From Alphaproteobacteria bacterium (GTDB taxonomy: Bacteria > Pseudomonadota > Alphaproteobacteria > Puniceispirillales > Marisalimonadaceae): a stretch of DNA of 64,000 bases. Where the stretch lies: positions 186,001-250,000 of the forward strand of contig SGYL01000001.1 in assembly GCA_004213885.1 (NCBI GenBank). Direction: 5' to 3'. Shown piece by piece: positions 19,574-27,889 of the stretch. The notes under the pieces are model-generated. The model saw nothing but the letters and a program-made list of their open reading frames with translations. It made no database searches and was not told the DNA's origin. How positions within the stretch are numbered: position 1 is the stretch's first letter; the number at the start of each line of letters is the position of its first letter. The translations under genes were made by a program, and so were the position numbers.

Positions 19574-19825
19574 ATGGATCAAAAGTTTGTAGACGCCATC
19601 ACGAATGTAAGAATGGTGAGTGGAACTATTAGAATAGATTTGATGAACATAACTGGCCAAACAGATGACAACAAATTGCAGTTTGCAAAAACTGGTGAAA
19701 TTATTTTGTCTCCTAATGCTTTTGCTCAAGCTTTAAAAACAATGCAGGATGTAGATGCTGAACTGAAGAAGAGAGCAAAAGAAGCACAATCTGCCAATGG
19801 AAAAAAGCAACCAACAAAGAATTGA
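19574..19825 (+). CDS. Small conserved-looking protein downstream of the giant gene, function unknown
   Basis: I place the start at the ATG at 19574 because GGAG lies 8 bases upstream; an in-frame TTG at 19562 would put the ribosome site inside the gene. The 83-residue product has no signal peptide or membrane segment. It reads as a short beta-rich part (VRMVSGTIRIDLMNI) followed by an ILSPNAFAQALKTMQ helix and a Lys-rich tail. The shape faintly recalls DUF3467-type small proteins (a beta hairpin plus a 'LTP-HAK-LL-AL' helix), but I cannot confirm that. It follows the giant gene by 64 bp across a hairpin and may be co-transcribed. A role linked to secretion or regulation is only a guess from position. 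Confidence 0.6.
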   Translation: MDQKFVDAITNVRMVSGTIRIDLMNITGQTDDNKLQFAKTGEIILSPNAFAQALKTMQDVDAELKKRAKEAQSANGKKQPTKN

Positions 19826-19944
19826 TCGAATTAAATCAAACCTAATTTATTATTTTAATAAAATATCTTTTAATTTAAATAAAGTGAAGATTCAAACTAA
19901 CAAATTTTTATTGATTATAAGTTAGTCATTAGTATTAATTTTTT

Positions 19945-19958
19945 AAAAAAAAAAAAAA
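19945..19958 (+). other. A14 homopolymer in the gap before the Liv-type operon
   Basis: The 224-bp gap 19826-20049 is almost pure A/T. It holds a run of 14 A, and two TATAAT-like hexamers (20002-20007 and 20021-20026) that could serve the operon promoter, neither with a convincing -35. I see no RNA gene in it. An AAGGAG site precedes the next ATG. Confidence 0.5.
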
Positions 19959-20049
19959 TGTTATTGATGAATTATTCAATTTAGGTCACTCTTTTAATAG
20001 TTATAATAAATTACCCATTTTATAATTCAACAAAATTAAGGAGAAATTT

Positions 20050-21273
20050 ATGAAAAAATCATTCCTTTCAGACTTTAAATTGAAAATGACTAGCATCATT
20101 GTTGGCGCATTATTTTCAGTTTCATCAAGTCTATCGTTTGCAGATACAGTTAATATTCTAGGATTATTTCCATTTAGTGGTCCTTATGCAGACTCAGGAA
20201 AACTTACTGATCAAGGTGCTAGAATAGCACTTGAGGAAGTAAACTATACAATAAATGGTAAAAAAATAAAATATGTTACTAGAGATAGTGAAACGAAAGC
20301 TGGTCCAGCAGCTAGAAGAGCACAAGAAGCAATAGATACAGAAGGTGTAAAATTTATTGTAGGCCCATGGTCTTCAGGTGTTGCATTAGCGGTAACAGAA
20401 GTGGCTAAGAAAAATAAAGTTATGTATTATTTTTCTGGTGGTACAGAAGATATTTCTGGCAAAAAATGTCATAAATATGCTTTTATGTGGGCAGCTAACG
20501 CATGGACTGCTATGGATGCTAACCTAAAGATATTTAAAAAAGCTAACCCTAATGCCAAAAAAATATATTTATTTGTAGTTGATTATGCATTTGGATGGAC
20601 ACTTCAGAAATATGTAGAAAGCCTTGCACCTAAGTATGGATTAGAGGTCGTCGGTGTTGATAGACACCCACTTGGTCATAGAGAGTACTCCACATTTATA
20701 ACAAAAGCCATGTCAACAAATCCAGATGCTGTTTACATGATTAATTTTGGATTAGACGCTATATCAGCAGTTAGGCAGTTAAATAATTTTGGTTTTACAC
20801 CTAAAAAACCAGTTGTTATGTCTTGGTCTTCTGGTTTTGAAGAATTAATTCAATTAGATCCTGCCGCTAGAGAAAATCTCATTGTTGGTTCAAATTATTA
20901 TTATACTATAGACAACCCTGATAATAAAAAATTTGTAGAGGCCTACAAAAAGAAATTCAAAGGTGTTCCTCCTGGTTACGCAGGTGCCGCTGGATATGGC
21001 CTTATGAAAATGACTTTATTAGGCATGCAAAAGTCTGGTAGTACCGAACCTCAAAAGGTTATTACTGCTTTGGAAGAACATAAAGGCAAAAACTTCGTTG
21101 GTGATTTTGAAATTAGAGGAAGAAATCATCAAACAGTTCGTCCATTTTTTGTTCTACAAACAAAAAAGAAAAGTGAAATGAAAAATAAATACGATATGGC
21201 TGAAGTTGTAGATATAAGTTCTACAGAGCAGCCTAAGAATATCAATATGTGTAAAGATATTGGATCATTCTAA
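20050..21273 (+). CDS. Branched-chain-amino-acid-type ABC transporter substrate-binding protein
   Basis: This 407-aa protein has a Sec signal peptide (cleavage near residue 31, SLSFA-D). The LivK/Leu-binding fold then begins at 'NILGLFPFSGPYADSGK', a typical opening of this family, with the ligand-loop region 'GPWSSGVALAVTEVA' near residue 105. It is the periplasmic receptor of the Liv-type importer encoded just downstream. The family binds branched-chain amino acids but also amides, urea and aromatic acids. The amidase at the end of the operon points to an amide ligand. A strong hairpin follows the stop. Confidence 0.92.
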   Translation: MKKSFLSDFKLKMTSIIVGALFSVSSSLSFADTVNILGLFPFSGPYADSGKLTDQGARIALEEVNYTINGKKIKYVTRDSETKAGPAARRAQEAIDTEGVKFIVGPWSSGVALAVTEVAKKNKVMYYFSGGTEDISGKKCHKYAFMWAANAWTAMDANLKIFKKANPNAKKIYLFVVDYAFGWTLQKYVESLAPKYGLEVVGVDRHPLGHREYSTFITKAMSTNPDAVYMINFGLDAISAVRQLNNFGFTPKKPVVMSWSSGFEELIQLDPAARENLIVGSNYYYTIDNPDNKKFVEAYKKKFKGVPPGYAGAAGYGLMKMTLLGMQKSGSTEPQKVITALEEHKGKNFVGDFEIRGRNHQTVRPFFVLQTKKKSEMKNKYDMAEVVDISSTEQPKNINMCKDIGSF

Positions 21274-21291
21274 GTATTTAAATTTATAAAT

Positions 21292-21314
21292 AAGACGGCA
21301 TCAAATGCCGTCTT
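21292..21314 (+). terminator. Stem-loop between binding protein and permease genes
   Basis: AAGACGGCAT (21292-21301) and ATGCCGTCTT (21305-21314) form a perfect 10-bp stem with a CAA loop, GC-rich for this genome, followed by TTAACTTT. It probably acts as a partial terminator or mRNA 3'-end protector, raising binding-protein levels relative to the permeases. Confidence 0.75.
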
Positions 21315-21332
21315 TTAACTTTAAAGAATAAT

Positions 21333-22193
21333 ATGACCTTTTTAATCATATCTCAAATTTTAAATGGCCTTGGTCTAGGCATGTTGTACGCTCTTGTTGG
21401 GGTTGGCCTGACTTTAATTTTAGGTGTACTAAATATACCAAATTTTGCCCATGGTGTGCTTTATGCGTTAGGAGCTTATTTAGCTTTTACGATTGCTAAT
21501 GTAACAGGTTCATTTTATTTTGCGATGTTCTTATCACCGCTGTTAGTGGTATTAGTTGGGTTTCTCTTAGAAAGTCAAGGTGTTAGAAGATTGTATCATG
21601 CGCATCATGATTACCAACTGTTATTTTTATTTGCTTGTGCGCTTATCATTCAGGAAATAATTATTATTATATGGGGACCAATAGGTTTCTCATTATTACC
21701 ACCTCCAAGTTTAAGTGGCGCTGTTGATCTTGGATTTTTAATATACCCAAAATATAGACTAGTTTTAATATGTTTTGCACTTTTTATGATCGTTTGTCTC
21801 TATTTGTTCCTCACAAAAACAAATTTAGGTGCAATTCTTCGTGCTGGTATTGAAAATAGAGATATGGTGAAAGTTCTAGGAATTAATGTAAATATGGTAT
21901 TTTTATATACATTTGGTCTTGGTGCTTATTTAGCAGGTTTAGCAGGAGCTTTATCTGCCCCTATTATGGGGCTTACACCATCTATGGGACTTGATATTTT
22001 ACCAATATGTTTTGTAGTTGTTGTAGTTGCAGGTTTAGGAAGTATTCCTGGGGCTATAATCGCTGGAATTTTAATTGGTTTATCACAAGGTGCTGCAACA
22101 ATCTGGTTTCCAGAAGCAACAAATGTCGTGATATATGTAATGATGGGATTAACTATAATTTTTAGACCACAAGGTCTTTTTGGTGTTAGATGA
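21333..22193 (+). CDS. livH: Liv-type ABC transporter permease (LivH family)
   Basis: This 286-aa membrane protein has about eight hydrophobic segments. It shows the LivH pattern 'LNGLGLGMLYALVGVGLTLILGVLNIPNFAHG' at the N-terminus and 'GLGSIPGAIIAGILIGL' near the C-terminus, which contacts the ATPases. It overlaps livM by four bases (ATGA), a translational coupling. It forms the inner-membrane channel with LivM. Confidence 0.93.
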   Translation: MTFLIISQILNGLGLGMLYALVGVGLTLILGVLNIPNFAHGVLYALGAYLAFTIANVTGSFYFAMFLSPLLVVLVGFLLESQGVRRLYHAHHDYQLLFLFACALIIQEIIIIIWGPIGFSLLPPPSLSGAVDLGFLIYPKYRLVLICFALFMIVCLYLFLTKTNLGAILRAGIENRDMVKVLGINVNMVFLYTFGLGAYLAGLAGALSAPIMGLTPSMGLDILPICFVVVVVAGLGSIPGAIIAGILIGLSQGAATIWFPEATNVVIYVMMGLTIIFRPQGLFGVR

Positions 22194-23149
22194 TGAAAAA
22201 TAAATATAGTTTTATAGCATTAATAATATTTTTATTTGTAGGGCCATTTCTTTTTCCGAATGCAACTATAGCAGAAATGTTAATTTTTGGCATTGTTGCC
22301 ATATCAACAAATATCATGTTGGGTTACACCGGCATGTTGTCCTTTGGACAAGCATTATTTTTTGGAACATCAGCTTACATTTCCGGTTTGATGTTACTTG
22401 GGGGGTTTCCATTATTCTTAGCTATACCAGTAGCTACTCTCGGCTCTTTTATTATTTCACTATTTATTGGTTATTTTTGTGTTAAGCGAGAAGGATTATA
22501 TTTTATATGTCTTACATTTGCTTTTAATCAAATGTTTTATTTTATAGCTTATGTATGGCACGATGTGACCGGCGGAGAAGATGGCCTCGTAGGTGTTGAA
22601 AGACCTGCTTATATCGATTCTCAACTGACGTTTTATATATTTACATCGATGATGTTTTTATTTGCTGTTATCGCATTATATAAAATCGTTACATCGCCAT
22701 TGGGTTTGATTTTTAAACTCATTAGAGAAAATGCAAACAGAGCTGAGGCAATCGGTTATAATGTCAGATTTTACAAATTAATCTCATTTTCAATAGCTAG
22801 TACATTCACAGGATTAGCTGGGTCATTATATGTTTTAATTCATAGCATGGTTCCTATCGATCAAATACACTGGTTGAAATCAGGAGATATAATCTTTATG
22901 ACCCTTTTTGGAGGCGTCGGAAGTTTTCTTGGTCCTCTTATTGGTGTGGTTGGATATATTTGGCTTTCTGATACCTTTTCTATTATTTGGGCAAGATGGC
23001 CATTAATTATGGGTGTAATATTCGCAATTGTAGTTTTATATTTTAGAGGTGGTGTGAGCGAATTATTAGAAAACCTTTTCAAAAAATACAAATCAATTTC
23101 AAAAAAAACTGAACATGAACAAAATATTAAAAATACAAAACTTAACTAA
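22190..23149 (+). CDS. livM: Liv-type ABC transporter permease (LivM family)
   Basis: This 319-aa membrane protein has the LivM pattern 'NIMLGYTGMLSFGQALFFGTSAY' near residue 42 and the EAA-like 'RENANRAEAIGYNVRFYK' segment near 180, then 'GGVGSFLGPLIGVVGY'. Its last 35 bases overlap the start of livG, so the hydrophilic C-terminal tail is shared coding space. It partners LivH. Confidence 0.93.
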   Translation: MMKNKYSFIALIIFLFVGPFLFPNATIAEMLIFGIVAISTNIMLGYTGMLSFGQALFFGTSAYISGLMLLGGFPLFLAIPVATLGSFIISLFIGYFCVKREGLYFICLTFAFNQMFYFIAYVWHDVTGGEDGLVGVERPAYIDSQLTFYIFTSMMFLFAVIALYKIVTSPLGLIFKLIRENANRAEAIGYNVRFYKLISFSIASTFTGLAGSLYVLIHSMVPIDQIHWLKSGDIIFMTLFGGVGSFLGPLIGVVGYIWLSDTFSIIWARWPLIMGVIFAIVVLYFRGGVSELLENLFKKYKSISKKTEHEQNIKNTKLN

Positions 23150-23861
23150 AAATTTTGGAAGTATTTCAGCTGTTTCTAATGTTAATTTAGAAGTAGAAGA
23201 AGGAACAATACACTCAGTGATTGGACCTAATGGAGCTGGTAAATCTACATTTTTTAATATGATTTCAGGTGTGATACCTCCATCAAATGGAAGTGTTTAT
23301 TATAAAGACAAAGATATTACAGGTTTTGAAAGTTTTAAATTGCCACACATGGGTATTGCTAAATGCTTTCAAATAACAAATGTTTTCCCAAAACTAACCG
23401 TAAGAGAAAATGTATGGGCGTCCATTTTTTCCTGTAGTCATAAAAGCAAAGTTGATCTTTTTAAATCAATGAATGATTTTGAAACAATTGATAAAGATAC
23501 TGAAAATATAATTAGTGATGTAGGTCTTTCTCATAAAATTGACGATAAAGCTGAAGAGCTCTCACATGGACAACAACGAATGTTGGAGATGGCAATAACT
23601 TTAGGTGCTAAACCTGATTTATTATTGTTAGATGAACCGACACAGGGACTTGCACCAGAAGCTACAGTTGAAATGACAGAGCTTATCCGTAAGCTTTCAA
23701 AAAATTACACTATATTATTGATTGAACACAAAATGCATATTGTTATGGAAATTTCTAAAATAATAACAGTTTTAAATTTTGGAGAGAAAATAGAAGAAGG
23801 TACTCCTAATCAAATTAAAAATAGTAAAAAAGTTCAAGATGCTTACTTAGGAAGAAAATAA
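23115..23861 (+). CDS. livG: Liv-type ABC transporter ATPase (LivG family)
   Basis: This 248-aa ATPase has Walker A GPNGAGKST near residue 37, signature LSHGQQR near 150, Walker B LLLLDEPT near 171 and the H-loop IEH near 201. The LSHGQ variant and the 'TQGLAP' text after Walker B are usual in LivG-type proteins. Its start lies inside livM and its stop overlaps the ATG of livF by one base. Confidence 0.93.
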   Translation: MNKILKIQNLTKNFGSISAVSNVNLEVEEGTIHSVIGPNGAGKSTFFNMISGVIPPSNGSVYYKDKDITGFESFKLPHMGIAKCFQITNVFPKLTVRENVWASIFSCSHKSKVDLFKSMNDFETIDKDTENIISDVGLSHKIDDKAEELSHGQQRMLEMAITLGAKPDLLLLDEPTQGLAPEATVEMTELIRKLSKNYTILLIEHKMHIVMEISKIITVLNFGEKIEEGTPNQIKNSKKVQDAYLGRK

Positions 23862-24559
23862 TGCACTTAGAAATAAAAAATCTACACACATACTATGGAC
23901 TAGTACATATGCTAAAAGGTGTAAGCCTAAACGTTAATGAAGGTGAAATTATTAGTATTTTAGGTAGAAATGGTGCTGGAAAAACAACTACAATTAAAAG
24001 TATTATGGGCCTTGCTTCTTCTAGTGAAGGAAGTGTCATATTAAAAGGTGAAGAAATAACAAATTTTGAGCCTCATGAAGTCGCTAAAAAAGGAATTTCT
24101 TTTGTTCCGGCAAGTAGAGGGATATTTTCAACATTAACAGCCTATGAGAATTTAAAAATATTTCATTTAAAACATTCAAAATGGAACATTGATGATGTAT
24201 TTAAACTTTTCCCAAAACTTGAAAAACTAAAATTTAGAAATGGCAATTCATTATCAGGTGGTGAACAACAAATGCTAGCTATCGGAAGATCACTAGTAAT
24301 AAACCCATCTGTTATAATGTTAGATGAACCATCACAGGGACTTGCTCCAATGATTGTTGAGGATGTAAAAGAAATGCTCATTAAATTAAAAAAAGAAGGC
24401 ATGAGTATTATTCTTGTTGAACAAAATCTTCAAACTGCATTGGATGTAGCTGATAGAGTTTATATTTTAGATCAAGGTGAAATTGTATTTGAAGGAAAGT
24501 CAGAAGAACTTTCTAAAAATAAAAAACTTACTCTAAAATTTCTTGGTGTGTCTACTTAG
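23861..24559 (+). CDS. livF: Liv-type ABC transporter ATPase (LivF family)
   Basis: This 232-aa ATPase opens with 'IKNLHTYYGLVHMLKGVSL', the LivF style. It has Walker A GRNGAGKTT near residue 35, signature LSGGEQQ near 130, Walker B VIMLDEPSQGLAP near 150 and 'ILVEQN' at the H-loop position, where LivF proteins carry Gln in place of His. It completes the LivHMGF complex. The amidase gene begins 14 bp later. Confidence 0.93.
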   Translation: MHLEIKNLHTYYGLVHMLKGVSLNVNEGEIISILGRNGAGKTTTIKSIMGLASSSEGSVILKGEEITNFEPHEVAKKGISFVPASRGIFSTLTAYENLKIFHLKHSKWNIDDVFKLFPKLEKLKFRNGNSLSGGEQQMLAIGRSLVINPSVIMLDEPSQGLAPMIVEDVKEMLIKLKKEGMSIILVEQNLQTALDVADRVYILDQGEIVFEGKSEELSKNKKLTLKFLGVST

Positions 24560-24573
24560 TTATAGGAACTGTA

Positions 24574-25899
24574 ATGTCTTCAAATTATGTTAAAAACCCT
24601 GGCAACCTTCAAAATTTATTTAATCAAATTAAAGATAAAAAACTCTCACCCGTTGAATTAATTAATAGTTATGTAAATAGAATTAACGACACACAAAAAG
24701 TTATTGAGCAATGGAAAAGCTATGATTTTGAAAAAGCTATTGAAACAGCAAAATTAAGAGAACAACAGGTAATAGACAATAATATTTTAGGTCCTCTTCA
24801 CGGAATCCCAGTTGGAATTAAGGACATAATTCATGCAGAAGGATTTAAGACTGAATTTAATTGTAAGGCTTTTAAAGATACAGAAGTTTCAAAATTAGAT
24901 TCTGGTGTGGTTTTAGCTTTAAGATCAGCTGGTGCAATTATTTTGGGTAAAACACATACAACTGAATTTGCATTTTATGATCCATCTCCGGCAAGAAATC
25001 CACATAACCCAAATCACACACCAGGAGGATCGAGTAGTGGATCTGGTTCGTCTGTTGCAAGTGGAACAGTTCCAATGTCAGTGGGAACTCAAACTATGGC
25101 GTCTGTAAATAGACCAGCTATCTATTGTGGCATCTCAGCCTTTAAGCCTACAAATGGTTCAATAACAACTTATGGTATATCTCCATTAGCACCGTCCTTT
25201 GATACACCTGGATTTTATGGTTGGTCAATAGCTGATGCATGTTATGGCTATAACATAGTATCTTTAAATGACAAATTACCTTTGAAATCCTTGAACAAAC
25301 AAGATGTAAATATAGTAAGTATAATTGACGATTTAACGTCAGATATCAATCCAAATGTATCAAAACAAATTGAAGAGACCAAATCAATGTTGAAAGAACT
25401 AGGTTTTAATGTTGAAGAAAAAGCGTCTCCAGTAAAGTTTAACGATTTATTAGATTTGCATTGGGAAATGTTAATTTATGAAACAGGAAAAAATTTACAA
25501 TTTTTACTCAACCATCCTAATGAATTAATTGGGCCAAGACTACTTCAAATTATAAAAGACGGATTAAATATAAACATTGAAAAATATACAGAAACAAAAT
25601 CAAAACTTAATAGATCCATAAATAAATTCTTTTCATCATTTAATAAAAATACAATTTTCATTTTTCCTGCTATTCCTAATTCCGCGCCTGTAGGTCTCGA
25701 AAGTACAGGAGAACCAAAATATATTGCCCCTTGGACAGCTTTATCAGGACCTATTGTAAGTTGTTCAACTGGATTAGATGATAGTAAAATGCCAGTTGGA
25801 ATACTTTTATGTGCACATCCTTTTAAAGATAGATATTTATCCAATTTTTGTATGGATATTTATATGAAGTCAGAATACTTCACAGGTCTTAAACTTTAA
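24574..25899 (+). CDS. Amidase-signature-family hydrolase
   Basis: This 441-aa protein has the Ser-cisSer-Lys triad. Lys83 lies in GIPVGIKDII, the cis-Ser in GGSSSGSG near residues 153-155, and the nucleophile Ser177 in GTQTMASVNRPA. In most family members the nucleophile motif reads GT-T-G/A-G-S; here Met-Ala precede the Ser, a change next to the oxyanion hole. The family hydrolyses amides to acid and ammonia. Position as the last gene of the Liv-type operon suggests it acts on the imported substrate. A GatA-type role is unlikely because no gatB/gatC are near. Confidence 0.85.
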   Translation: MSSNYVKNPGNLQNLFNQIKDKKLSPVELINSYVNRINDTQKVIEQWKSYDFEKAIETAKLREQQVIDNNILGPLHGIPVGIKDIIHAEGFKTEFNCKAFKDTEVSKLDSGVVLALRSAGAIILGKTHTTEFAFYDPSPARNPHNPNHTPGGSSSGSGSSVASGTVPMSVGTQTMASVNRPAIYCGISAFKPTNGSITTYGISPLAPSFDTPGFYGWSIADACYGYNIVSLNDKLPLKSLNKQDVNIVSIIDDLTSDINPNVSKQIEETKSMLKELGFNVEEKASPVKFNDLLDLHWEMLIYETGKNLQFLLNHPNELIGPRLLQIIKDGLNINIEKYTETKSKLNRSINKFFSSFNKNTIFIFPAIPNSAPVGLESTGEPKYIAPWTALSGPIVSCSTGLDDSKMPVGILLCAHPFKDRYLSNFCMDIYMKSEYFTGLKL

Positions 25900-25917
25900 T
25901 CAAATAAGATTAACAAT

Positions 25918-26748
25918 TTATTCTTTTATGCTTAAATCTTCTTTAACTTGACCATCATAAGAACTTTCAGAAAATGATATTTCGTTATCCCAAATATTAG
26001 ATGGCATAGGAAGTCCTGCAAACAAAGATTCATTTAATGCAACTTTTGGAATTATATTCAACTTCTCCTTAAGAAGTAATTCAACTTGTCTGCAATGTTG
26101 TCCTGAATGCCATGCTGTTCTCTCAAGCACTTCATGAAATGAAACTTCCCCATAATAGACATTTGCAGGTTTTGAAAAATCAAAATTCTTTCCTTCATTA
26201 GACCACCAGCTTTCAAATCTTACCTTAATATCATCAGCATAATAGTAGAGATCATTTTCATTTTTTATTTGATCAGGAAGTATTGAAAGTAAAGCTTCAT
26301 AAGTGTAAGGGGTGTCATTTTGAAAGTAATTTAAAAAGACCTCGGGAATATTAAAAATATGATAAATTAATTGTCTATATGATCTTGGTCTTCCTGGTAA
26401 TATAACATCTAATTTTGATGCTGGCATTTGTTTTAAAAAAGAGCATGTAATTTCGTTGATTTGAATAATTTTTGAAAAAAGGATATTAGGCTCAAGCATT
26501 TTATGCTCGTCATAAGAGAATTCTGCAACTTTTGCTACATCTCTAAAAACAGCACCATTTGCCCAGTTTTCTCCTTTAATAACAATAGGAACCATCCTTA
26601 AGCTAAACTTTTCTAAATCTTTAAACCCTCTTGGATCTTCTAATATATTTATTGATTCAAATTTAATATTATTTGTTTCAAGAAATTCTTTTGTTTTTAA
26701 ACAACTTGAACAACCTGGTTGCCAGTAAACTTTTACCACTTCATCCAT
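25918..26748 (-). CDS. Glutaredoxin-DinB fusion protein
   Basis: This 276-aa protein has two domains. Residues 1-~80 are glutaredoxin-like, with the CSSC redox pair (Cys13, Cys16) and the cis-Pro segment 'RMVPIVI'. Residues ~100-250 look like a DinB/YfiT four-helix bundle, with a His in 'LIYHIFNI' and the pair WHSGQH near 213-218 placed to make the usual three-His metal site. DinB proteins often act as metal-dependent thiol transferases, so a redox thiol-transfer enzyme is a fair inference. It is convergent with the amidase and faces its own upstream gap. Length fits a simple two-domain fusion with no third part. Confidence 0.75.
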   Translation of the reverse strand: MDEVVKVYWQPGCSSCLKTKEFLETNNIKFESINILEDPRGFKDLEKFSLRMVPIVIKGENWANGAVFRDVAKVAEFSYDEHKMLEPNILFSKIIQINEITCSFLKQMPASKLDVILPGRPRSYRQLIYHIFNIPEVFLNYFQNDTPYTYEALLSILPDQIKNENDLYYYADDIKVRFESWWSNEGKNFDFSKPANVYYGEVSFHEVLERTAWHSGQHCRQVELLLKEKLNIIPKVALNESLFAGLPMPSNIWDNEISFSESSYDGQVKEDLSIKE

Positions 26749-26872
26749 ATTAAGATCCTCATAGTAGTTTTAATAAATATATAATAATTCTATACTAAGT
26801 TGTTTGATACTTAAATTATGAACATTGTATCGTACTGAGTCTATTAATAAAAAAATAAGAGGATAAGACGTT

Positions 26873-27763
26873 ATGAATGCAAAACAATATAATATTGGCT
26901 TTATTGGTTTGGGGCTTATGGGTAAAGGTTTTACTGAACGTCTTGTAAAAATGGGCTATTCAGTCATTGGTTATGATCTAGATTTTAAAAATGTAAAAGA
27001 AGCTTCAGTCTATGGGGTTCGTGCTGGCAATTCTCCAGAAGATGTTGCCTCTCAAAGTGATATAGTGATGTTGTGTGTAACTTCTACTGACGCAGTAGAG
27101 GAAGTAATTTTCGGACCTAAAGGTATTAGCCAGAGTACAAATTCTGGAAGTTTACTAATTGATTTTTCGACAACTATTGTTGCTTCAACAAAAAAGATGG
27201 CGAAACGTTTAAAAGATGAGACAAATATGGGGTGGATTGATGCTCCAGTATCTGGAGGACCAGATGCTTGTCGAGATGGATCGCTTGCCATAATGGCAGG
27301 TGGTAGTAAAGATGATATTGAGAGTGTTAGACCATTGTTGGAACAACTTTCAACAACTTTTACAGTTTTTGGAGATGTAGGTGCAGGACAGGTCGCTAAA
27401 ATGGTTAATCAAGTGTTGGTCTTGAATAATTACGTTATTCTTGCAGAAGCACTTGCCTTAGCAGAAGCAGGTGGTATTGATACTTCTAAAATACCTGAAG
27501 CTCTTGCAGCAGGACACGCTGGTTCAAATTTATTACGAGATATATTTCCTAGAATGATTGCTAGAGATTTTGAACCTAAAGGATATGCACGACAAATCCT
27601 TAAAGATCTTGATATGATTCACGATTTAGCAAAAGAATTCAAAATCCCAACACCTATGTCAGCACAAGCAGCAGCCTTGTTTCGTATTTTAAACTCTAAA
27701 GGTTATGATAATCTAGATGGAATAGCCATTTTAAAACTATTAGACCAGAACGATAAAGTTTGA
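26873..27763 (+). CDS. 3-hydroxyisobutyrate dehydrogenase-family NAD(P)-dependent reductase
   Basis: This 296-aa protein has a Rossmann motif GFIGLGLMGKGF (residues ~9-20), the substrate-binding motif DAPVSGGPDACRDG near 123 and the catalytic Lys in GAGQVAKMVNQ near 175. It matches beta-hydroxyacid dehydrogenases such as 3-hydroxyisobutyrate dehydrogenase and tartronate-semialdehyde reductase. The exact substrate cannot be read from the sequence. An AGAGG-type ribosome site (aagaggataagacgtt) precedes the ATG. It stands alone and is convergent with the arsJ operon. Confidence 0.88.
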   Translation: MNAKQYNIGFIGLGLMGKGFTERLVKMGYSVIGYDLDFKNVKEASVYGVRAGNSPEDVASQSDIVMLCVTSTDAVEEVIFGPKGISQSTNSGSLLIDFSTTIVASTKKMAKRLKDETNMGWIDAPVSGGPDACRDGSLAIMAGGSKDDIESVRPLLEQLSTTFTVFGDVGAGQVAKMVNQVLVLNNYVILAEALALAEAGGIDTSKIPEALAAGHAGSNLLRDIFPRMIARDFEPKGYARQILKDLDMIHDLAKEFKIPTPMSAQAAALFRILNSKGYDNLDGIAILKLLDQNDKV

Positions 27764-27889
27764 TTGAAAATAAGATATTAAATAATATTTTTGAAAAGCC
27801 TTAATTTGTATCGTTAACTTTACCTTTTTCTTTATATTTTTTTTAAGCTAAATTATGATGAATAATAAATTATTACTGAATAATTAGTT

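Noticed and set aside
1-19825. Genomic island carried by a phage or transposon
   Set aside because: No integrase, transposase, tRNA edge or terminal repeats seen; giant surface proteins alone do not show transfer.
19826-20049. Possible small RNA gene or tRNA in the gap before the Liv-type operon
   Set aside because: Almost pure A/T with a 14-A run, no cloverleaf or stable stem found by eye.
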